From Alistipes sp. (GTDB taxonomy: Bacteria; Bacteroidota; Bacteroidia; Bacteroidales; Rikenellaceae), in assembly GCA_031285485.1 (NCBI GenBank), contig JAITWC010000007.1, positions 1 to 17,461 of the forward strand: DNA of 17,461 nt, written 5' to 3'. Position numbers and translations under genes: made by a program. The notes under the pieces are model-generated. The model worked only from the letters and a program-made list of their open reading frames with translations, had not been told where the DNA came from and searched no databases. The number at the start of each line of letters is the position of its first letter. Position 1 is the first letter of the stretch. This document shows positions 1 to 6,382 of the stretch, in pieces.

Positions 1-414
1 GAGCCCGAATTCGAACGAGAGATTTGGACTCAGGGTGGTGCCGACGTAGAGCAGGTTTGTCTTTATCTGGAACCGTCCGGGTGTCGTTATCGTCGCGGCA
101 GGCCTGTTGCGGTTCCCCCTTCCCTGATCGCCGAGGTTGAAAGTTACCACGCTGCGCCCCGTGTCGAAAGGCTGCAAAACCACCGGCTGTCCGGACTGCT
201 GCTGTTGGGGCCGCTGGTACTGCGACGGGGCGGTCTGGGATGCCCCCTGGGGCTGTTGCCCGGTTTGCTGTTGCGGCTGCTGGAGTTCGAGCAGTCTCTG
301 CAACCGTTCAATCTCCTGCTGCACCTGCGCGGGGTCGGTGTAGTTCTGCGCCGACGCGGCCGACACACCCGTAAGGATGCAAACGAGTATGGGAATTAAT
401 CTCCTTGCTTTCAT
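1..414 (-). CDS. DUF3575-type secreted protein, N-terminal part (runs off window)
   Basis: An open frame of 138 codons reads from the ATG at 414-412 to the window edge without a stop. It begins MKARRLIPILVCILTGVSAASAQ, a typical Sec signal peptide with probable cleavage after SAQ or close to it. A short helical, Gln/Leu-rich stretch follows (VQQEIERLQRLLELQQ), then a low-complexity Gln/Pro linker. From about residue 115 the sequence is RFQIKTNLLYVGTTLSPNLS, which closely resembles the first strands of DUF3575 beta-barrel proteins and matches WNIKTNLLYDLTGTINLG in the DUF3575 gene at 14483-16135. The likely location is the outer membrane, possibly serving another pilus locus to the left. A promoter-like box lies directly upstream, at 422-429. 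The C-terminus is not visible, so any OmpA-like domain cannot be checked. The frame call is sure; the family call rests on about 25 residues. Confidence 0.8.
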   Translation of the reverse strand, partial: MKARRLIPILVCILTGVSAASAQNYTDPAQVQQEIERLQRLLELQQPQQQTGQQPQGASQTAPSQYQRPQQQQSGQPVVLQPFDTGRSVVTFNLGDQGRGNRNRPAATITTPGRFQIKTNLLYVGTTLSPNLSFEFGL

Positions 415-421
415 AAGTGTG

Positions 422-429
422 CAAATGTA
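422..429 (-). promoter_or_regulatory. Bacteroidetes-type -7 box upstream of the left-edge DUF3575 gene
   Basis: On the minus strand the sequence reads TACATTTG, an exact match to the TAnnTTTG -7 consensus of Bacteroidetes promoters. No good TTTG -33 element is found at 19-21 bp. The box ends only 7 bp from the ATG at 414, so the transcript would have almost no leader. The surrounding 18 bp (419-436) match the box in front of the DUF3791/DUF3990 module (1639-1656) at 15 positions. Confidence 0.45.
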
Positions 430-506
430 GTGATAATTTGCTTACGTGCCACCGTTACTGAACAAAAAAATGCATTCATGACACCTCCTTGCAAGGGGCC
501 AGTTAT

Positions 507-528
507 GGTTGCGCTCGGGAGCGCCACC
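507..528 (-). other. Short hairpin between the tip-gene fragment and the left-edge gene
   Basis: A 6-bp perfect inverted repeat (GCGCTC/GAGCGC, 511-524) is extended by GGT/ACC across one mismatch. It lies downstream of the DUF3990 gene. No T-run follows on the minus strand, so it is at best a weak or factor-dependent terminator. A 10-bp perfect palindrome, CCTTGCAAGG, sits next to it at 487-496. Confidence 0.3.
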
Positions 529-548
529 GTGTTTGTGGCCTCGGAGCT

Positions 549-671
549 CTCTTCGCCCGGGTTGGCGGGGTTAGTCCAAATCCACTTGTCGGGGTCGGCG
601 GCCTGCTGGTTGTCGAACGAGAAGCCGGTCATGTAGAGCCGCGCCATCCAAAGTCGCCCGACACCTGCACG
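549..671 (-). pseudogene. Broken fragment of a giant pilus tip gene
   Basis: This segment is a near copy, in the same orientation, of positions 3551-3671 inside the 1161-aa tip subunit gene. Over 549-650 I count four mismatches in 102 bp, about 96% identity. A 2-bp insertion follows, and similarity then ends near 671, about ten bases before the end of the DUF3990 gene. The encoded peptide is ARLYMTGFSFDNQQAADPDK and its continuation, versus ARLYMAGFSFDNQQAADPDK in the intact gene. The fragment has no signal peptide, no start of its own beyond an internal Met, and a frame break, so it cannot be a gene. The 78-codon frame spanning 411-647 is this fragment plus unrelated downstream sequence. It could be a remnant of a lost paralogue or a recombination scar. 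Confidence 0.85.
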
Positions 672-681
672 ATCACGCAGT

Positions 682-1371
682 CTACACGTCGTTCCCGAGT
701 TCGCTTATCAGCATTTCGTATATCTCCCGCCACGGCTTTTGGTAAAGGCCGGTCGATTCGTCGGACACGGCGGCATAGGTGGCCGAGGTGTGGTAGAGGT
801 CGGTGGCCTCCATTTCCGAAACGCCGTACTCCCGCATCAACTCCTGCATCACCTCATCGCCAATGCGGTACATGCCTATTTCTATCCGACGTTTCGGGAG
901 TATGGGTGTTATCGCCTCCAACGACAGCACGGTGCAGAAACACATCTGGTGCGAGGGATTGTACACAAGATCGCTCATAAACTGCTCGCGCGAAATGGCT
1001 CCCGCTATAAATTCATCCACGCGCGTAGACACCCTGTCATCGGCTACGGGCCCTTCCACGATGTCGTAATCGTGGACTTGTTCGTCCGATTTGTTGTTCC
1101 TGTTGAGCACCACAAAATCGAGCCACTCGTCGGTGTAGCCGTCGAACCGCAGTACTTCCATCTTCATCTCGCGGGTCGTGTACTCTTCGTACTCGAACTC
1201 TGTGACAACACCCTCAACGTGCCTATAACCACCGATACGTGTTGCCCAGATTTCGGCCTGTTCGCGCAGGCTGGTGACGTAGAACCCGCGTCCGAAGTCA
1301 CCGCTTTTCTCGCTGTACACGAGGTCTACCCGCTCGATGGGGGTGTAGCTGCCGTGATAGACCGTTGTCAT
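682..1371 (-). CDS. DUF3990 family, ADP-ribosyltransferase-like protein (putative toxin)
   Basis: This 229-aa protein belongs to the DUF3990 family. It opens with VYHGS (His6), followed by GDFGRGFYVT (about 24-33), DYDIVEGPVADDRVS (about 101-115) and NPSHQMCFCT (138-147). From my knowledge of the family these are its hallmarks, and DUF3990 is counted among the ADP-ribosyltransferase-like folds, where His6, Tyr31 and Gln142 would be the NAD-site triad. I chose the ATG at 1371 because it overlaps the upstream stop as ATGA, the usual coupling signal. The alternative Met 24 bp upstream (1395) only adds residues that overlap the upstream gene. Residues about 160-229 form a helical tail (MQELMREYGVSEMEATDLY, then TGLYQKPWREIYEMLI) beyond the catalytic core. 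It resembles a small domain that I recall as a separate neighbour protein in some related loci; that resemblance is from memory. The target is unknown. Base composition looks less GC-rich than the pilus genes. Confidence 0.82.
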   Translation of the reverse strand: MTTVYHGSYTPIERVDLVYSEKSGDFGRGFYVTSLREQAEIWATRIGGYRHVEGVVTEFEYEEYTTREMKMEVLRFDGYTDEWLDFVVLNRNNKSDEQVHDYDIVEGPVADDRVSTRVDEFIAGAISREQFMSDLVYNPSHQMCFCTVLSLEAITPILPKRRIEIGMYRIGDEVMQELMREYGVSEMEATDLYHTSATYAAVSDESTGLYQKPWREIYEMLISELGNDV

Positions 1372-1616
1372 CGCGGCCCTCCGTTCTCGCGGCAAACCAT
1401 GAACATCTCATGCACAACATATCTGGGGATGTCGGTGTGCAGTGCATCCCAATATTTGTACAGATAGTCCAACCCGCCGTACTTCTTCAGAAAAAGGTAG
1501 GCGTCCGGGCCGCTCATTTTGAATGAGGAGGCAAACCGTTGGATGATGAAGGCGATAAAGTTCACCTTGTTTTCGGTTTCGCGGTCGAGCACTCGCGGTT
1601 CTTTCAGTCGTTTCAT
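1368..1616 (-). CDS. DUF3791 family small protein (putative antitoxin partner)
   Basis: This 82-aa protein has the DUF3791 pattern: an N-terminal helix (NKVNFIAFIIQRFASSF, about 17-33), then MSGPDAYLFLKKYGGLDYLY (34-53), then a helix ending in LHTDIPRYVVHEMFMV. The SGxxAYxxxKKYGxLDYLY and LHT parts are the strongest family marks. Members are short, all-helical proteins usually encoded next to a DUF3990 gene, and the pair is generally read as toxin-antitoxin-like. Which partner is the antitoxin is inferred from size and gene order, since the first small gene commonly encodes the antidote. The stop codon overlaps the next gene's start (ATGA, 1371-1368). A TATCTTCG -7-like box lies 25 bp upstream of the start. 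The gene sits just after the pilus operon terminator, so it should have its own transcript. Confidence 0.82.
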   Translation of the reverse strand: MKRLKEPRVLDRETENKVNFIAFIIQRFASSFKMSGPDAYLFLKKYGGLDYLYKYWDALHTDIPRYVVHEMFMVCRENGGPR

Positions 1617-1641
1617 GCCTTGCGTGTGTTATCGTTCGGTG

Positions 1642-1649
1642 CGAAGATA
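1642..1649 (-). promoter_or_regulatory. Probable -7 box of the DUF3791/DUF3990 module
   Basis: The minus-strand sequence TATCTTCG matches the TAnnTTTG consensus at all but one position and is followed by CACC, as is common in Bacteroidetes promoters. It would place the transcript start about 20 nt before the ATG at 1616. No clear TTTG -33 element is seen. The region just upstream is the T-rich tail of the pilus operon terminator. Confidence 0.5.
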
Positions 1650-1659
1650 GTGATAATAA

Positions 1660-1702
1660 TTGATAAAACAGCGTCGCCCGACCGTGTGAGGGTCGGGCGA
1701 CG
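1660..1702 (-). terminator. Intrinsic terminator of the pilus operon
   Basis: A perfect 11-bp inverted repeat, GTCGCCCGACC (1673-1683) and GGTCGGGCGAC (1691-1701), has a 7-nt loop; one more C-G pair extends it to 12 bp. Reading the minus strand, the stem is followed by GCTGTTTTATCA, a T-rich tail. It lies 28 bp after the stop codon of the last pilus gene (1730), which makes it the natural end of the long operon. Confidence 0.88.
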
Positions 1703-1729
1703 TCGTCTTATTCAGGATCGCGTTGTCGG

Positions 1730-4700
1730 TTAGATGCCGCCGGTGAAGAAGTCCGTGATGCGGTTGTCGGTGCCGCCGTTTGCGCGGTCGTCCCAGTAGG
1801 CGTCCCACGGTGCGGGCACTCCGCCGTCCGCGTCTTCGACAAGCATGTCGGAGAAGCTGCGGCCGTACTTGGCGGTCAGGGCGGCGTATGGCCACACCCT
1901 CCGCAAGGCGCCGTTTTCAAGCTGGCCCAGTGTCTGCGACTCGCCCACGTAGACAACCCTCGTCTTGGGGTCGATCACCACGTAGTAGCCGCCGCCGTCC
2001 GCGCCGATGATACCCGTCGCGGAGCTCGGGATCGACGTGGCCTTGGTCGATTCACCGTCATAGACGCCGAGGGTGGTGAGGTTTGTGGCGGTGTAATTCC
2101 GTATGAACTCGTACACTTTGGTTTCCGAACCCGCGTTCCACCAATGGTTGCCTCCGGCCGAGGAGAACGACCAGCCGAATTCCGAGGCGAAACCTGACAT
2201 ATTGCCCGTGCGTGCCGCGTAGTCGGCAACGAGCCAGAACACGCCGTCGCCGTTCTCGACGTAGTCGTTGGTGTTGGTCCATTCATAATTCAGCTCGTTG
2301 GTGCGGTGCAGGAAGTGGGTGTTGCCGATGAACGGGCCTCCGTTGTAGGTGGGTTCCGTGCTGCGGTTTAACAACACTATCAGAGGCTTGAGGCCTGCCG
2401 TGTAGTTGTAGCCCGCCATATTGAGCGAGCCGTAGCCGATACCCGTGTAATTGAAGTGGGCATACACGTAACGCCACGACAGCACGGCCTGGTTCACGGA
2501 GATGGTCTGGCTCTGCGGGCCCACGTTCACCGTGACGAGGGCCTGCGCCGAGATCCCGTGGTTGGTGAGGTAAAGGCGCGGGAACTTCACTCGGAACTTG
2601 GTCGAGACGGGATATTCCTGTCCCTCAACCAGCGGGTTTCCGGCCTCGTCCACCAGAGTGGCCTCGTGGTGCACCAGACGGCGGCTGCCGGTCTCCGCGG
2701 TAGATGTGCTGCTGTTGGTCTGAAGGGTGAACTTCCACTTCATCGACGGATCGGTGTCCACCGCGATCGGTTCGCTCATGCCACCGGCAATCGGAATCTG
2801 ATCGGTGATAACCGCCGGTGAGAGCTTCAGCGGCAGCGGCTGCTGCACGACCGTGATGTCGGCGAAGGTGCCCGGGTCGGTCTGCACGCGCAGCGTGACG
2901 CGGTATTCGCGGCCCGACACGTTGATGCCCTTGGCGCGCACCCGGACGTAGTTCTTCGTCTCGTCGGTGGCGTTGTACCGCGTCACGCGGTGAGTGGTCT
3001 CGTTGTAGCCCGGCAGCGTCGGGTCGTCGGGGGTGGTGGTGTCGGTGTCGGTGCGCACGATCTCGAAGAAGTCGCGGTCGTCCGCTCCGCCGGTCGATAC
3101 CAGAAGCGCGTTCCACGGCAGGATGCCGCTCGTCGGCACGCCGTCGGTCTGGTAGCCCGGATTGACGAACCACCAGTCGCTGTTGTTGATCATGCTCGCG
3201 CCCGTGGCCAGAGCGCCCGCGCCGTTGAACGTGGTGACGCCGCCGCTCGACTGCCTGTCGGCCTCGACGGTGGGATCTTTGTGCGACGGGGTGTAGTGGA
3301 GCGCGCGGACGTAGTTTTGCGTCAGCTGGATGATCGACGTGTAGGTGTCGGCCAGCGGTTCGCCGGTGTATTTGTTCACGCCGTCGAGCGAGACCACCAC
3401 GAAGGCGTTGCGCGGGCCGTTCGTGTCGTTGTGGCTGTGCGTCCACACGCGGAACTTCTTGACCGTCGAGTCGTTCTCGTCGGGTGTGAGCAGCCTCAGC
3501 GTGTTGTTGTAGGAGGGACGGCCGTCGGTGTAGCCCCCTGCCGGGTAGCCCTCGTCGCCCGGGTTGGCGGGGTTCGTCCAAATCCACTTGTCGGGGTCGG
3601 CGGCCTGCTGGTTGTCGAACGAGAAGCCGGCCATGTAGAGCCGCGCCGTCCAGTTGCCCGACGCCTGCACGTTGATCAGCCCCGAGGGGATGCCCGCGTA
3701 GGCAGCGAAGGGCAGGATTCCCCCGTCGGGTTCGGTGACGGTGAGGAAGTAGTCGTTGGTGCCCGACTGCGAGACGTTCATCGCGATCTCCAGCCCGGCG
3801 TACGACAGCACGATCACGCCGCTGCGCGGGGTACCGTCGGCGTCGAGGTCGGTCGAGTTGATCTGGAGGGTGTTTCCGTCGAGCGTCGCTGTGATCGACG
3901 GGTCGCCGGCGGTGTTGGTTGCCGGCGTGTAGCTCTGGCTGCGGATGCGCAGGGGAGCGGGGTCGGCCAGCGTGCTGAACGTGTGTATGCGCAACTCGGC
4001 GGTGCTCGCGTCGCGGCCCATCGCCACCATCTTGGTGGGGATCGAAATCGTGCTGATGCCGTCGCTCACCACCAGGCCGTTCAGGTCTTCGCTCCAGTCG
4101 CCGATGAAGTAGCTCAGGCCGTTGCTCTCGCCCAGATAGGCCTCCTGCTCGGAGTCTTTGCCCAGTTCCCGGTCGGCGTCCTGAATGACGAGGTTGTAGA
4201 CGTGGTTGCGGGTGAGTGTCTGCGCGTTGTTCGCGTTGACGATGTTGGCGCGGTAGTATAGCGTCTTGCCCGTAACGGGGTCGCCGTCGGCGTCGATCTC
4301 CTGAATGCCCACGACGAGGCAGGTGGTGAAGTGGTCGTTGTAGGCCCCGTCGGCGAGCGCGCTCACGCGGTTCTCGAAGGCGTACAGCCCGCCGCGGATG
4401 CTCCCGGGCCATGTCGGGGCCTGAGGGGTGCCGCCCTCGGTCAGCGTCACGCCGTAGTGGCGTTCGACGCGGGGCGAGGTGAGGTCGATGCTGCCGCCGT
4501 CCCAGACGGACGACGTGGGGAACGCGTTCCAGATTGTGGCCGACATGATCCGGTAGTGGGTGGAGGCCATCGTCACGTCGATCCTCGCCACGTCGCGCGT
4601 GAGCATGAGGTGTATCTGCGTCTCGCCGGCCGGTTTCTCGATCGTGCCGTGCATCAGCAGTCGTTCGGAGGCGATGGCGGGGGGCAGCGTGGCCAGTGCG

Positions 4701-5215
4701 TTGGAGGTGACGTACTCCATGTCGCGGCCCGTCCACTGCGCCATCCAGTCCCCGACGGCGTCGGCGGCGGTCTGGGGGTCGTTGTCCACGAAGTAGCTCT
4801 CGTCGATGTTGGCTATCGCCAGAATGTCCCACGCGTCGGCGCTGCGGCCGGCGGGGTACGGCACGCCGTCGATGTTCATCGGGACGTTGCCGGACATGTT
4901 TTCCTGGGTGGGCGTTCCCGGTATGCCGGCCACCCGCTCGTAGCTGTCGAAGAGACCCGTCGCGGGGTCGAAGAATAGCAGGTAGAGGCTGTTGACGGTA
5001 TTCTCGCCGTTCACCGAGGGCACGTAGTCGGCGCGGGTCTGCGGGCCGCGTGTCGCCGCGGCGCCGGCGCCGCGGGAGAGACCCTCCACCTCGATGGTGA
5101 GCGAGCCTTTGCCGCGAACCGGATCGACTCCGCCCGCCGGGGTCTCCTGCGAACAGGCCCCGAGACCGAACAGAAGCAGGGAGGCCCCCAGCATTGATGT
5201 CAGTGTTCTTTTCAT
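1730..5215 (-). CDS. Giant type V pilus tip subunit 2 (DUF4906-like, BACON-like repeats), lipoprotein
   Basis: This 1161-aa protein is predicted to be a surface lipoprotein. The start at 5215 gives MKRTLTSMLGASLLLFGLGAC with lipobox Cys21. The in-frame Met at 5242 would add nine polar residues before the signal peptide and leave 6 bp to the preceding gene instead of 33 bp, the spacing typical of this operon. Thr-Arg sites at R56 (TRG) and R61 (TRA) fit pilin maturation. Next comes the pilin N-terminal pattern VNSLYLLFFDP, then FTTCLVVGI, and TLYYRANI leading to RNHVYNLVI. The remainder looks like serial beta-sandwich, BACON-like modules, for example SGNWTARL (about 520) and SMKWKFTL (about 825). 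A C-terminal block has YYVVIDPKTRVVYVGESQ (about 1077-1094) and VPAPWDAYW near the end. The whole layout is collinear with the 1186-aa protein at 6383. The likely role is an adhesive pilus tip subunit; no ligand can be named. A 120-bp part of the gene is duplicated at 549-671. Confidence 0.85.
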   Translation of the reverse strand: MKRTLTSMLGASLLLFGLGACSQETPAGGVDPVRGKGSLTIEVEGLSRGAGAAATRGPQTRADYVPSVNGENTVNSLYLLFFDPATGLFDSYERVAGIPGTPTQENMSGNVPMNIDGVPYPAGRSADAWDILAIANIDESYFVDNDPQTAADAVGDWMAQWTGRDMEYVTSNALATLPPAIASERLLMHGTIEKPAGETQIHLMLTRDVARIDVTMASTHYRIMSATIWNAFPTSSVWDGGSIDLTSPRVERHYGVTLTEGGTPQAPTWPGSIRGGLYAFENRVSALADGAYNDHFTTCLVVGIQEIDADGDPVTGKTLYYRANIVNANNAQTLTRNHVYNLVIQDADRELGKDSEQEAYLGESNGLSYFIGDWSEDLNGLVVSDGISTISIPTKMVAMGRDASTAELRIHTFSTLADPAPLRIRSQSYTPATNTAGDPSITATLDGNTLQINSTDLDADGTPRSGVIVLSYAGLEIAMNVSQSGTNDYFLTVTEPDGGILPFAAYAGIPSGLINVQASGNWTARLYMAGFSFDNQQAADPDKWIWTNPANPGDEGYPAGGYTDGRPSYNNTLRLLTPDENDSTVKKFRVWTHSHNDTNGPRNAFVVVSLDGVNKYTGEPLADTYTSIIQLTQNYVRALHYTPSHKDPTVEADRQSSGGVTTFNGAGALATGASMINNSDWWFVNPGYQTDGVPTSGILPWNALLVSTGGADDRDFFEIVRTDTDTTTPDDPTLPGYNETTHRVTRYNATDETKNYVRVRAKGINVSGREYRVTLRVQTDPGTFADITVVQQPLPLKLSPAVITDQIPIAGGMSEPIAVDTDPSMKWKFTLQTNSSTSTAETGSRRLVHHEATLVDEAGNPLVEGQEYPVSTKFRVKFPRLYLTNHGISAQALVTVNVGPQSQTISVNQAVLSWRYVYAHFNYTGIGYGSLNMAGYNYTAGLKPLIVLLNRSTEPTYNGGPFIGNTHFLHRTNELNYEWTNTNDYVENGDGVFWLVADYAARTGNMSGFASEFGWSFSSAGGNHWWNAGSETKVYEFIRNYTATNLTTLGVYDGESTKATSIPSSATGIIGADGGGYYVVIDPKTRVVYVGESQTLGQLENGALRRVWPYAALTAKYGRSFSDMLVEDADGGVPAPWDAYWDDRANGGTDNRITDFFTGGI

Positions 5216-5248
5216 CGTCGTGTTATTTTTATTTATTGTCATTATTTG

Positions 5249-6001
5249 TCAGAATATCGTTGTCGCGGGTTCCTTGGCGGCGTCGGCGGCTCGTCGGCCG
5301 GCTTGCTGGGCGAGGATCGTGTCGTAGTGTTCGATGATGGCGTTCAGGCGGCGGATCAGCGCGTCGAAAGCCGCCTGTTCGCCCGCGGGGGCGGCCAGCG
5401 CGAAGCCGTAGACGACCGCCGAGAGGACTTCCCACGCGGCGTCGGTGGCCGCGCGTGCCTGCCTCAGCGTCATGTCTACGCGGTCGGCGGTCTCGGCGTA
5501 GCGTTCGGCGGCGAGTTTCTGCACGGCGTTGTTGGTGCGGTCGAGTTCGCCCAGCCAGCCCGTTATGCCGAGGGTTTCCGCGTCGGCCATGTACTTGCCC
5601 CCCGTCAGTTCGATCAGCAGGTTGTACACCGCGCTCGTCTCCTCGTCGTGGGGGCGTGCGGCGACGTTGCCGTAGGCCCTCAGCACGTTCCACACGCGCT
5701 CGGCGGCGGCTTTCGTGGCCGGCACGTAGTGGTTTAGCGCGCTTTTCACCGCGTCGCGCATGCCGCTGAAAACTCCGTCGCGCACGTGGTCGGCCTCGGC
5801 TATCTGCGCCGTGAGCACGCTGCGGGCGATCTTTTTCAGCACCGCGTCCTCCTGCGCGATGGCGGCGACCAGGGCGTCGAACTGCGGCTTCACGCGCAGC
5901 GTCTCGGGCCCGGCCTCCTTCACCGCGCCCCGCACGTCGACCATCAGTTCGAAGTGGGCGTCGGCGCGCAGGTGCGAAAGGGTAATCTTCTCAATTTTCA
6001 T
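5249..6001 (-). CDS. DUF6261 family protein
   Basis: This 250-aa protein has no signal peptide and is almost entirely helical. It starts MKIEKITLSHLRADAHFELM, the usual opening of DUF6261 proteins. It continues with LRVKPQFDALVAAIAQEDAVL, AQIAEADHVRDGVFSGMRDAVKSAL, a GNVAARPHDEETSAVYNLL block and TLGITGWLGELDR, all patterns I associate with this Bacteroidetes-specific family. The length fits the family. Its function is not known, and the lack of an export signal means it probably acts in the cytoplasm, unlike every pilin around it. It lies between the two giant tip genes: 381 bp of repeats and hairpins precede it, and 33 bp separate it from the next gene. Its product may be unrelated to pilus structure, for example a regulator or a passenger linked to the repeat array. 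That is inference. Confidence 0.82.
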   Translation of the reverse strand: MKIEKITLSHLRADAHFELMVDVRGAVKEAGPETLRVKPQFDALVAAIAQEDAVLKKIARSVLTAQIAEADHVRDGVFSGMRDAVKSALNHYVPATKAAAERVWNVLRAYGNVAARPHDEETSAVYNLLIELTGGKYMADAETLGITGWLGELDRTNNAVQKLAAERYAETADRVDMTLRQARAATDAAWEVLSAVVYGFALAAPAGEQAAFDALIRRLNAIIEHYDTILAQQAGRRAADAAKEPATTIF

Positions 6002-6032
6002 GGCGTTGCTGCTTTTGCGGTCTCTGTTGTGC

Positions 6033-6256
6033 CCGGTTAATTTTTAACCGGCGTGTTTTTGGTCGTTTCGCCTCCGGATAATTTCTAACCGGAGTGTTTT
6101 CGATCGTTTTGGCTCCGGTTAATTTCTAACCGGCGTGTTTTTACTCTTTTTGCCTCCGGTTATTTTTTAACCGGCATGTTTTTGGTCGTTTTGCCTCCGG
6201 TTAATTTTTAACCGGAGTGTTTTTGGTCGTTTTGCCCCCGGTTATTTTTTAACCGG
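6033..6256. repeat. Six-copy 41-bp palindromic tandem array
   Basis: Six 19-bp palindromes start at 6033, 6074, 6115, 6156, 6197 and 6238, an exact 41-bp period. The best copies (first and fifth) read CCGGTTAATTTTTAACCGG, an 8-bp perfect stem with a TTT centre; other copies differ by one or two bases, mostly near the loop. Copies 2 and 5 extend the stem by two pairs (CT...AG). The 22-bp linkers are also conserved, close to GTGTTTTTGGTCGTTTTGCCT. The period is not a multiple of three, so the array is not coding. It ends 31 bp before the DUF6261 start codon. It resembles an intergenic minisatellite or a row of phased protein-binding or hairpin sites. Confidence 0.95.
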
Positions 6257-6308
6257 AGTTTCGGGCCTTTCGTCATTAACCGCGCTTCGACTGTTTCCCG
6301 TCGCCGCG

Positions 6309-6371
6309 GCCACCGCAGGGACGGCGGGGTGCGGTGGCGGCGGGGGAGGGGAGCCTCTCTCCCCCGCCGCC
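6309..6371 (-). other. Two overlapping, mutually exclusive GC-rich hairpins after the first giant tip gene
   Basis: Hairpin A pairs GGCGGCGGGGGAG (6336-6348) with CTCCCCCGCCGCC (6359-6371), a perfect 13-bp stem lying 11 bp after the stop codon region of the 1186-aa gene. Hairpin B pairs GCCACCGCA (6309-6317) with TGCGGTGGC (6330-6338), a perfect 9-bp stem that shares bases 6336-6338 with A. No T-run follows either on the minus strand, so neither is a textbook intrinsic terminator. They could stabilise the 3' end of the upstream message or reduce read-through into DUF6261. The rest of the 6002-6382 gap is the 41-bp array plus about 50 bp of unremarkable sequence. Confidence 0.75.
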
Positions 6372-6382
6372 TCGCGCGCCGT

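Noticed and set aside
411..647. 78-codon minus-strand frame as a real gene
   Set aside because: Its first half is the copied piece of a tip gene in mid-domain, and its second half overlaps the promoter and start of the left-edge gene. It has no start context or signal peptide.
2625..4832. 735-codon open frame on the minus strand, and the 423-codon frame at 2990-4261 on the plus strand
   Set aside because: Both are frame shadows of the 1161-aa tip gene with extreme Arg/His or Val content.
6033..6256. Possible CRISPR array
   Set aside because: The stretches between palindromes are themselves conserved copies, not unique spacers, and no cas genes are present. It is a tandem repeat.
6201..6256. 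Array hairpins followed by GTGTTTTT as plus-strand intrinsic terminators
   Set aside because: The only supported genes on either side are on the minus strand, and six terminators in a row for a transcript without a gene would be pointless. Bidirectional roles cannot be excluded.
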